Assembly (NCBI GenBank): GCA_949289625.1
Contig: CASEPH010000286.1
Location: 1-5,023, forward strand
Length of the DNA: 5,023 nucleotides
Direction of reading: 5' to 3'
Source: an uncultured Clostridia bacterium
GTDB taxonomy: Bacteria > Bacillota_A > Clostridia > Oscillospirales > Oscillospiraceae
The translations under genes and the position numbers were made by a program. The notes beneath the pieces are model-generated. The model was given only the letters and a program-made list of their open reading frames with translations. It did not search any database and was not told the origin of the DNA. Positions 1 to 5,023 of this stretch are shown one piece after another (within the stretch, counting starts at the first letter, position 1; each line of letters starts with the position of its first letter).

Positions 1-26
1 TTCATGAATCGGAGGGACAGAAGAAT

Positions 27-236
27 ATGAATGCAGAGGCAAGGACTGTGGCCTTCCAGGTGCCGGCAGACCTGTTCGAGTGGTTCAAGGATTATCTGGA
101 CCGGCACCACATCAAGCAGAAGGCATTCTTCCTGGACTGCATCCAGCGGGCACTGGCGGAGGAAGCAGAGAGTCCGCATGAGGTATCCACGGATGTAGAT
201 GAGGGAGAAGCGAATCATACAAGCGAAGAATTGTAA
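27..236 (+). CDS. Small ribbon-helix-helix-like protein with acidic tail
   Basis: Encodes 69 residues. ATG 27 is preceded by a GGAGGG site at 11-16 with a 10-nt spacer, which supports this start. The predicted layout fits a ribbon-helix-helix (Arc/MetJ-like) fold: a short beta strand RTVAFQVP (residues 6-13), a first helix at about 14-28 (ADLFEWFKDYLDRHH) and a second at about 30-47 (KQKAFFLDCIQRALAEEA). The tail from residue 48 is rich in Glu and Asp and probably disordered. RHH proteins usually dimerise and bind DNA; in conjugative elements they serve as repressors or relaxosome accessory proteins. Which role applies here cannot be told from sequence. The gene lies just before the transfer genes but is separated from them by a terminator-like hairpin. 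No membrane segment or signal peptide is visible. The coding call is firm; the fold is inferred from pattern, not from a named homologue. Confidence 0.75.
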   Translation: MNAEARTVAFQVPADLFEWFKDYLDRHHIKQKAFFLDCIQRALAEEAESPHEVSTDVDEGEANHTSEEL

Positions 237-248
237 AAACGACAGGCG

Positions 249-286
249 GCGCCGTCGGGGATACCCCCGGCGGTGCGTTTTGATTT
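249..286 (+). terminator. Terminator-like hairpin between gene 1 and the T4SS genes
   Basis: The arms 249-260 and 265-276 pair over 12 bp (ten Watson-Crick pairs and two G-U wobbles) around the 4-nt loop ATAC. The stem is very GC-rich. It is followed by GTTTTGATTT at 277-286, a short, interrupted T tract. The AAAAC at 236-240, directly after gene 1's coding sequence, could also pair with GTTTT at 277-281 and extend the structure past a bulge. This looks like an intrinsic terminator or attenuator. Only 21 nt remain between it and the next ATG, too little for a separate promoter downstream, so the transfer genes would depend on read-through or on a promoter inside gene 1. Confidence 0.65.
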
Positions 287-307
287 CTAAGAAGGGAGTG
301 TGTAATC

Positions 308-571
308 ATGTACATCTATCCCGAAAACCTGAAAGCCAAGCCCATGTTGTGGCTGTGGCTTCTGCGGGACATCGCCGTCATCGGCGTGGCCGCCCTGGTT
401 TCCGTGCTGGCCCTGGTGCAGGGGGGTGGCATGGCGACGCTGGTGGTAACGGTCCTATATGCCTTCCTCTCTATTCAGGTGGACGGGTCCAGCATCCTGG
501 ACTTTCTCCGCCGGGCGGCCTGCTTCCTGTTTCTACAGCAGCAGCGATACGAATGGAGGCTGGACCCGTGA
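308..571 (+). CDS. PrgI/VirB3-like two-TM T4SS membrane protein
   Basis: Encodes 87 residues. ATG 308 has an AGGGAG site at 293-298 with a 9-nt spacer. The N-terminus MYIYPENLKAKPMLWLWLLRD is typical of the PrgI-type proteins that precede the VirB4 gene in Firmicutes conjugative elements. Two hydrophobic segments lie close together, at about residues 20-40 and 43-58, split by QGGG. A short amphipathic C-terminal stretch ends in FLQQQRYEWRLDP, also a family feature. These proteins are considered counterparts of VirB3: small inner-membrane subunits that anchor the VirB4 ATPase to the channel. The stop overlaps the GTG start of the next gene (GTGA, 568-571), implying translational coupling. The length is normal for the family and nothing is missing. 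The family call rests on recognising the N-terminal motif, the topology and the position. Confidence 0.85.
   Translation: MYIYPENLKAKPMLWLWLLRDIAVIGVAALVSVLALVQGGGMATLVVTVLYAFLSIQVDGSSILDFLRRAACFLFLQQQRYEWRLDP
555..570 (+). promoter_or_regulatory. Ribosome binding site that fixes the GTG start at 568
   Basis: GGAGG at 555-559 stands 8 nt before GTG 568, inside the end of the PrgI-like gene. An in-frame ATG at 553 (five codons upstream) has no purine-rich site before it, so GTG 568 is preferred. It gives the usual 4-nt GTGA overlap with the preceding stop. Confidence 0.6.
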
Positions 572-1164
572 AGTGGCTTCAAAGGCATAGGGAACAAACG
601 CGGCTGAAGCAGCACCGATCCACCCGGCAACTCATGGGCATCCAGAAGCTACTGCCCCACGGTGTGGCCGTGCCGGGCGGCTGTCTTGTGTTCTTCCTGA
701 TCCACCCGGACAACCTCTCCGTCCTCTCCCCGGAGGGAATCCGGCAGAGGGTGACGGCTTTGAGCAATCTCTTCCGGTCGGAGGAGAAAGTGGAGCTTCT
801 GGCTCTGGACTCCAGGGTGTCTTTTCAGAAAAACCAGGCGTATTATCAGGCTCAGCTGGAGGAAGCGTCCAATCCTAAAATCCGGGAGCTGCTCCAGCGG
901 GACATGGCATACCTGGACGGGATTCAAGCCAACTCCGCCTCCTCCCGGGAGTTTGTCCTGGTGCTTCGTATGGAGGAGCAGGCCGCCCTGGATGAGAGCG
1001 GCCTGCGGCAGAAAGAAAAAGCCCTGGGTGACCACGGTATCTCTGTGCGCCTGGCAGAAGAGCAAGACGTGAAGCGGCTGCTGGTATCCTACTACCTGCG
1101 CGATGCGGACCCGGAGTCCCTGGAGGATGTGGATGGAGAGAGGGCGGTGACTGCGGTTGGCTAA
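568..1164 (+). CDS. TrsD-like conjugal transfer protein upstream of VirB4
   Basis: Encodes 198 residues from GTG 568. The frame stays open upstream to 199, but that part overlaps the PrgI-like gene and is not coding. The N-terminus is basic (KWLQRHREQTRLKQHRSTRQ), followed by a moderately hydrophobic stretch at about residues 29-46. Residues 86-135 carry the pattern that identifies the family: FQKNQAYYQAQLEEASNPKI, then a conserved charged helix ending in SREFVLVLRM. This matches proteins encoded just before VirB4 in Gram-positive transfer regions, such as TrsD/TraD of pGO1/pSK41 and counterparts in Tn1549-like elements. Their fold resembles the N-terminal domain of VirB4 ATPases, without an ATPase domain; no Walker motifs are visible here. 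The likely role is cytoplasmic, as a partner of the VirB4 ATPase at the channel base. The gene overlaps the previous one by 4 nt and the next by 8 nt. Confidence 0.75.
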   Translation: MKWLQRHREQTRLKQHRSTRQLMGIQKLLPHGVAVPGGCLVFFLIHPDNLSVLSPEGIRQRVTALSNLFRSEEKVELLALDSRVSFQKNQAYYQAQLEEASNPKIRELLQRDMAYLDGIQANSASSREFVLVLRMEEQAALDESGLRQKEKALGDHGISVRLAEEQDVKRLLVSYYLRDADPESLEDVDGERAVTAVG

Positions 1165-2989
1165 GAAGAAAAAGAAAAAAGCGGTGCCGAAAGCGCCAGC
1201 AATCCAGCGGCCGAAAGACTTCCTGGACCTGATCGCGCCGGGTGCCGTCCAGTTCCATACGGACCACTACATCTTTGGAAATACCTTCCGCACCGTCATG
1301 ATGCTGCGGGGGTACCCACCCACTACAGAGGAACAGGCTTTGCTGCGGCAGCTGGGGGAGCTGGAGGGTGTGACCGTGCATCTGGCCGTCCGAAAAGTGA
1401 CCGCTGCGGAAGAGGAGGCCATCCTCCACGCCGCTACCAACAAGAACCGCATGGAGCGGAGCAACGTCAGCAACGTGAAGAGAAGCGTCACCGCGGAGGC
1501 AAAGCTCCAGGACACTGCCTCCCTGATCCTGGGTATGCGGCGGGAGAATGAACCCCTGCTGCATACCTCCGTATTCCTGGAGCTGACCGCCAGGACCATG
1601 GAGGAGCTCCAGAGGCTGCGGGACAGCATCAGTGCCATCCTCCTGCGGAGCAAGCTGACCACGGACCCGTTGCTCTTGCGGCAGCGGGATGGATTTTTAT
1701 CATCCAACCCGGCTGGCCGGAACACGCTGGGAGCCTTTGCGGAGCGGGTCCTGCCCGCCTCCAGCGCAGCCAATCTCTTTTTCCTGAGCTACTCCGGCAA
1801 GACGGACCCACATGGTTTCTTCATCGGCAGGGACAAGTACGGCTCCAATGTCATCGTGGACCTGGACCGGCGGGCGCCGGACAAGACCAATGGCAGCGCC
1901 CTGATCCTGGGCAATACCGGGCAGGGCAAGAGCTACCTGCTGAAGCTCCTGCTGTGCAATGTGCGGGAGGACGGGAAGGACGTCATCGCCCTGGACGCAG
2001 AGCACGAGCTGGAGGACCTCTGCGGAAACCTGGATGGCTGTTTTTTGGACCTGCTTAGCGGCCAGTACCGGATCAACCTGCTGGAGCCCCGACGCTGGGA
2101 TGACGGCAGTGAGCCGGAGGACCCAGACGCGCCGCCGGCATTCCGGGGGACGCTCCTGGCCCAGCACATCTCCTTCCTGCGGGATATCTTCCGGGTCTAC
2201 AAGGGATTCGACACCCCTCACATTGACACGTTGGAGCTGATGATCGAGCGGCTCTACCAGCAATGGGGCATCTCCGACGAGACAGATTTCTCACGGTTTG
2301 GCCCCAGGGACTATCCGGTGATGTCGGACCTCTATGACCTGATCGAGCGGACGTATCAAAGCTATGAGCAGGAGTCGCTTCCGCTGTATCCACCGGAGAT
2401 GCTGCGGGATCTGCTGCTGGGCCTGCACTCCATGTGCAAAGGCGCTGACGCCAGATTCTTCAATGGACACACCAACATCACCTCCGACCGCTTTCTGGTG
2501 TTCTGCGTGAAGGGGCTGGATGATGTGGCGGAGAACTTACGCAATACGCTGCTGTTCAATGTGCTCTCCTATCTGTCGGATCGGCTTTTGACGGCGGGCA
2601 ACACCGTGGCCTCCATTGACGAGCTGTATCTGTGGCTGTCCAACCCGGTGGCCATCACCTACATCCGAAACGCGCTGAAGCGGGTACGAAAGCGGAACTC
2701 CTCTCTGATTTTGGCCTCACAGAATCTGGAGGACTTCGATCACCCCGGTGTCCGGGAGATGACCCGGCCCCTGTTCGCCATCCCCACCCACCAGTTCCTG
2801 TTCAACGCCGGCACGATTGATAAACGGTTCTACATGGACCTCCTCCAGTTAGAGCCGGAGGAGTATGAGCTGATCCGCCAGCCCCAGCGGGAGTTCTGCC
2901 TCTACAAATGCGGGATTGAGCGGTATCACCTCCAGGTGATCGCCCCACCCTATAAGGCCGCGCTGTTCGGAACGGCAGGTGGATCATGA
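1157..2989 (+). CDS. virB4: VirB4-family conjugation ATPase (PrgJ/TrsE-like)
   Basis: Encodes 610 residues. It provides energy for assembly of, and transport through, the mating channel from the cytoplasmic face of the membrane. The Walker A motif GNTGQGKS is at residues 252-259. Walker B is VASIDELYLWL, with acidic pair D488-E489. The downstream SLILASQNLEDF, with Q522, is the third ATPase motif typical of VirB4. Residues 18-235 form the N-terminal domain used for contacts with VirB3-like partners. The length is close to that of TrsE/TraE-type VirB4 (about 600-670) and the domain is intact. The start is TTG 1157: an in-frame TGA at 1148-1150 rules out an earlier start, and a purine-rich AGAGAGGG (1137-1144) lies 12 nt upstream. 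Residues 3-8 are six lysines encoded by an A-rich run. The gene overlaps the TrsD-like gene by 8 nt and the next gene by ATGA (4 nt). Confidence 0.95.
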   Translation: MAKKKKKKAVPKAPAIQRPKDFLDLIAPGAVQFHTDHYIFGNTFRTVMMLRGYPPTTEEQALLRQLGELEGVTVHLAVRKVTAAEEEAILHAATNKNRMERSNVSNVKRSVTAEAKLQDTASLILGMRRENEPLLHTSVFLELTARTMEELQRLRDSISAILLRSKLTTDPLLLRQRDGFLSSNPAGRNTLGAFAERVLPASSAANLFFLSYSGKTDPHGFFIGRDKYGSNVIVDLDRRAPDKTNGSALILGNTGQGKSYLLKLLLCNVREDGKDVIALDAEHELEDLCGNLDGCFLDLLSGQYRINLLEPRRWDDGSEPEDPDAPPAFRGTLLAQHISFLRDIFRVYKGFDTPHIDTLELMIERLYQQWGISDETDFSRFGPRDYPVMSDLYDLIERTYQSYEQESLPLYPPEMLRDLLLGLHSMCKGADARFFNGHTNITSDRFLVFCVKGLDDVAENLRNTLLFNVLSYLSDRLLTAGNTVASIDELYLWLSNPVAITYIRNALKRVRKRNSSLILASQNLEDFDHPGVREMTRPLFAIPTHQFLFNAGTIDKRFYMDLLQLEPEEYELIRQPQREFCLYKCGIERYHLQVIAPPYKAALFGTAGGS

Positions 2990-3855
2990 ATATCGTTGGA
3001 TATGGCGGGGGCACAGACAGCACCGCCATGCTGGTGGGGCTGTGGCAGCATCATGTTCCGGTGGACCTGATCCTCTTTGCAGATCCGGGAGCGGAGCAGC
3101 CCCACACCTATGCGTATCTGGACACGATGGATCAATGGCTTCAGGAGCACGGAATGCCGCACATTCAAAGAGTCTGGTATACGGATCGAACTGGGCAGAG
3201 ACTGACGCTGGAACAGGAGTGCCTGCGTTCCGCTTCTCTTCCGTCTATCGCATATGGTCACAAGAAGTGTTCTCTCAAACACAAGGTCACTCCCCAAGAG
3301 AAATTCTGCGCCCACTACCCGCCGTGTCAGGCTGCCTGGGCCAGAGGGGAAAAGATCGTGAAGCTGATCGGCTATGACGCGGGAGAGGAAAAAAGACGGC
3401 TGGGGGCCCTACCCCATGATCTGGCGGATCGGAAATATCAGAAAGAGTACCCTCTGATGGAGTGGGGCTGGGACAGGAAACGGTGTATCCAGGAAATCCG
3501 AGACGCGGGGCTTCCCTTACCGGGGAAGTCCTCCTGCTTTTTCTGCCCGTCCATGAAACGGAGAGAAATCCGAACACTCTACCACCGGTACCCAGACCTG
3601 CTGGCAAGAGCGTTGGCAATAGAGGATCGGGCACGGCCCAATCTCCTTACCGTGAGGGGATTGGGCCGGAATTATGCCTGGCGAGATTTCATCGAATCAG
3701 ATCGGGCGCAGCTGGTGATCCCGGAGGTGTTCGCAGAAGATGATCTCCCCTGCTCCTGCGGCGGAGAGGTCAAAGCAATGAAAGAATCGGAGGTGGTGAC
3801 AGATGTCCTTGCCAGCTGCGGCAGCCAGGATCGTGCTGGCCGCACTCACAAATGA
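2986..3855 (+). CDS. PP-loop ATP-pyrophosphatase, PAPS-reductase-like, inside the transfer operon
   Basis: Encodes 289 residues. ATG 2986 overlaps the virB4 stop (ATGA) and has AGGTGG at 2977-2982 in front. The N-terminus NIVGYGGGTDSTAML holds a PP-loop (GGGTDST, residues 7-13), followed by a strand and FADPGAEQPHTY (31-42), the pattern of the PAPS reductase/DndC-like superfamily (COG0175 type). Further conserved-looking points are GHKKCSLKHK (C95), GYDAGEEKRR (the GxxxxExxxR signature of phage and mobile-element members), SSCFFCPSMKRRE (C184, C187) and LPCSCGGE (C256, C258). Such enzymes adenylate a substrate and often act on sulfur transfer or nucleic-acid modification; the substrate here is unknown. 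The paired cysteines could bind zinc or an Fe-S cluster. Residues 273-289 come from the 53-nt overlap with the hydrolase gene and are probably not functionally constrained. AGA/AGG/CGA arginine and TTG leucine codons look commoner than in virB4, hinting at separate origin. It is unlikely to be a true assimilatory PAPS reductase. Confidence 0.85.
   Translation: MNIVGYGGGTDSTAMLVGLWQHHVPVDLILFADPGAEQPHTYAYLDTMDQWLQEHGMPHIQRVWYTDRTGQRLTLEQECLRSASLPSIAYGHKKCSLKHKVTPQEKFCAHYPPCQAAWARGEKIVKLIGYDAGEEKRRLGALPHDLADRKYQKEYPLMEWGWDRKRCIQEIRDAGLPLPGKSSCFFCPSMKRREIRTLYHRYPDLLARALAIEDRARPNLLTVRGLGRNYAWRDFIESDRAQLVIPEVFAEDDLPCSCGGEVKAMKESEVVTDVLASCGSQDRAGRTHK
3789..3805 (+). promoter_or_regulatory. Ribosome binding site fixing the hydrolase start inside the previous gene
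   Basis: GGAGGTGG at 3789-3796 precedes ATG 3803, with 9 nt between the GGAGG and the ATG. It lies within the coding sequence of the PP-loop gene and supports a start that overlaps that gene by 53 nt, rather than a start after its stop at 3855. Confidence 0.7.
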
Positions 3856-4999
3856 ACGGGCACGGAAGACAGCGGGATGGATCGCGGCAGCGATCCTTGC
3901 CCCGATTATTCTCATCGCTGCTCTGCTGCTATCGCTGCTCTCCGGCACGACCCAGCATAACAACGCCGCCGTGGACCTGGTGTTCAACGGCGGCGTTGTT
4001 CCATCTTCCGTGTCCGCGGAATACGCTGCCCAGGTGCATACCATGCAGGCCTGCCTGGCAGAACTGGACGGTGCGGTGGTAGAGGTCAACGATCAAATGG
4101 AGAGCGGAAGCTTGGACGGGAACTGGGTCAAGGCGGTGTTCTTCTCCCTGTGCTTCGGGGACGAGCACCTGAAGCTCACCCCGTCCAAGGCGCGGAACTT
4201 TGCGGACTGCTTCGTCCGATACGAGGAGCGGACGCGCACGGTGGCCTCCGGTACGGACCCGGACACCGGCGAGACCACCTACACGGAAGAGACCTACACG
4301 GTGGCGGTGCCGGTCGATCAGAATACCGCCTTTGCCAACCTTGATGCGGCAGGGTATCCCGTCACCGATGACCTGACGGCCAATGCCCAGGCGGTCTACG
4401 ACCGGATCGCCTACGGCGCGGCAGATGGCTACACCGGGGAAATCCAGTATGGCGGCAGCAGGATCACGGAGCTGGATGCCTCGGATTTCACTGCTCCGAC
4501 TACCAAGAACGCGGAGGATCTGGTGGTATATGTCACCCACGCCTGGGAGTCCGGCTGGGGGTATGTCTGGGGCACCTTCGGTCAGACTCTGACGGAGTCG
4601 CTGCTGGAGTCCAAGATCCGGCAGTATCCGGATGGCGTCGGAAGCTATGAGGACGTCATCCGCTCCAAATGGTTGGGTGGACGGACGGCGGACTGTGTGG
4701 GTCTTATCAAGGGATACGGATGGTTGGACACAGACTCCATTACGATCCGGTACGGCACCAACGGGATGCCGGATATTGGTGCGGACACCATGTACCGTAA
4801 CGCTTCCGTCAAGGGGCCTATCGGCACCATCCCGGAGACACCTGGCCTGGCCGTCTGGAAGAGCGGACACATCGGCGTGTATATCGGGAACGGAGAAGTC
4901 ATTGAGGCGATGGGTACCAACTACGGTGTGGTCAAGACGGAGCTGACAGACCGGAACTGGACTGCCTGGCTGGAGATTCCGTACATTCAGTACAACTGA
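3803..4999 (+). CDS. Membrane-anchored NlpC/P60 peptidoglycan hydrolase of the T4SS
   Basis: Encodes 398 residues; the counterpart of PrgK, TraG and Tn916 Orf14, which cut peptidoglycan so the mating channel can pass the wall. A cytoplasmic N-terminus with the family-like LTNERARKTAGW (residues 15-26) leads into one transmembrane segment (about 26-47). The following region has blocks typical of Clostridia homologues, such as WVKAVFFSLCFGDEHL (108-123) and DCFVRYEERTRT (135-146). The C-terminal domain (about 237-398) is NlpC/P60: GWGYVWG (251-257), the catalytic dyad C298 in TADCVGLIKGYGW and H356 in SGHIGVYIGNG, and E368 near the place usually held by the third polar residue. NlpC/P60 enzymes typically cut D-gamma-glutamyl-diamino acid bonds. 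I see no separate lysozyme or transglycosylase motif. The N-terminal family match and the GGAGG site support ATG 3803 despite the 53-nt overlap. Positions 5000-5023 after the stop hold no gene; the purine-rich GATAGGG at the edge could serve a downstream one. Confidence 0.92.
   Translation: MSLPAAAARIVLAALTNERARKTAGWIAAAILAPIILIAALLLSLLSGTTQHNNAAVDLVFNGGVVPSSVSAEYAAQVHTMQACLAELDGAVVEVNDQMESGSLDGNWVKAVFFSLCFGDEHLKLTPSKARNFADCFVRYEERTRTVASGTDPDTGETTYTEETYTVAVPVDQNTAFANLDAAGYPVTDDLTANAQAVYDRIAYGAADGYTGEIQYGGSRITELDASDFTAPTTKNAEDLVVYVTHAWESGWGYVWGTFGQTLTESLLESKIRQYPDGVGSYEDVIRSKWLGGRTADCVGLIKGYGWLDTDSITIRYGTNGMPDIGADTMYRNASVKGPIGTIPETPGLAVWKSGHIGVYIGNGEVIEAMGTNYGVVKTELTDRNWTAWLEIPYIQYN
3959..4000. 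repeat. Perfect 14-bp inverted repeat inside the hydrolase gene
   Basis: The arm AACAACGCCGCCGT at 3959-3972 is exactly the reverse complement of ACGGCGGCGTTGTT at 3987-4000, with a 14-nt spacer. It sits within codons 53-66 of the NlpC/P60 gene, just after the transmembrane segment, and codes for NNAAV and NGGVV on its two arms. No T tract follows, so it is not a normal terminator. It would form a stable mRNA hairpin. Whether it has a function is unknown. Confidence 0.8.
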
Positions 5000-5023
5000 A
5001 GATCACAGAGACATGAGATAGGG

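Noticed and set aside
199..567. Open extension of the TrsD-like frame upstream to an ATG at 199
   Set aside because: Overlaps gene 1, the hairpin and the whole PrgI-like gene; the product there is Arg- and Gly-rich junk. GTG 568 has a good ribosome binding site.
649..2263. Several minus-strand open frames (649-1065, 875-1564, 1267-1773, 1700-2263)
   Set aside because: All are antisense to the TrsD-like and VirB4 genes, have biased composition and no motifs or ribosome binding sites.
3879..3896. 7-bp perfect hairpin (GGATCGC, loop GGCA, GCGATCC) 23 nt after the PP-loop stop
   Set aside because: Followed by TTGCCCC rather than a T tract, and inside the hydrolase coding sequence. A 7-bp stem is expected by chance in GC-rich DNA; not called a terminator.
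3914..3941. Direct repeat ATCGCTGCTCT (3914-3924 and 3931-3941)
   Set aside because: Simple outcome of Ile/Ala/Leu/Ser codons in the transmembrane segment.
3852..4082. Possible small gene starting at ATG 3852, just at the PP-loop stop
   Set aside because: Runs in another frame inside the hydrolase gene, over its transmembrane-coding region; composition is Arg- and Ser-rich and no ribosome binding site is seen.
3929..4870. Long open frame of 313 codons on the minus strand opposite the hydrolase gene
   Set aside because: Lies wholly antisense to a gene with clear catalytic motifs. The product is low-complexity, rich in Arg, Gly and Val, with no recognisable motif; GC-rich codon bias explains the lack of stops.
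5013..5021. ATG near the right edge as the start of a next gene
   Set aside because: Followed by TAG after one codon. The next gene, if any, starts beyond the window.

Overview
The window is a gene-dense, one-directional (+ strand) segment of a Gram-positive type IV secretion (conjugation) operon. The likely source is an integrative and conjugative element of the Tn1549/CTn type, carried by a high-GC gut Clostridia host (Oscillospiraceae or Lachnospiraceae-like). That host call is an inference from three things: GC-rich codon use, strong GGAGG-type ribosome binding sites, and a gene order known from Firmicutes conjugative elements and plasmids. No integrase, relaxase, IS, tRNA, rRNA or CRISPR is present, so the type and ends of the element cannot be read here.

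Layout: (1) 27-236, a small ribbon-helix-helix-like protein with an acidic tail. (2) 237-307, a short gap holding a strong terminator-like hairpin. (3) 308-571, a two-TM PrgI/VirB3-like membrane protein. (4) 568-1164, a TrsD-like T4SS protein starting with GTG. (5) 1157-2989, the VirB4-family ATPase, starting with TTG. (6) 2986-3855, a PP-loop ATP-pyrophosphatase of the PAPS-reductase-like superfamily. (7) 3803-4999, a membrane-anchored NlpC/P60 peptidoglycan hydrolase. (8) 5000-5023, a short tail with no gene; it may hold the ribosome binding site of a downstream gene. Genes 3 to 7 overlap head-to-tail by 4, 8, 4 and 53 nt, so they are probably co-transcribed and translationally coupled.

How they fit together: the PrgI-like protein, the TrsD-like protein and VirB4 would form the inner-membrane and motor part of the mating channel, and the NlpC/P60 enzyme would open the cell wall for it. 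This order parallels prgI-prgJ-prgK of pCF10 and traC-traD-traE-traG of pSK41. The odd member is the PP-loop enzyme between the ATPase and the wall hydrolase. It has no known role in conjugation, its codon use looks different from its neighbours, and it runs 53 nt into the hydrolase gene. It looks like an accessory (cargo, nucleic-acid modification or anti-defence) gene inserted into the transfer operon, and is the main item worth following up. A perfect 14-bp inverted repeat inside the hydrolase gene and the hairpin after gene 1 are secondary points of interest.
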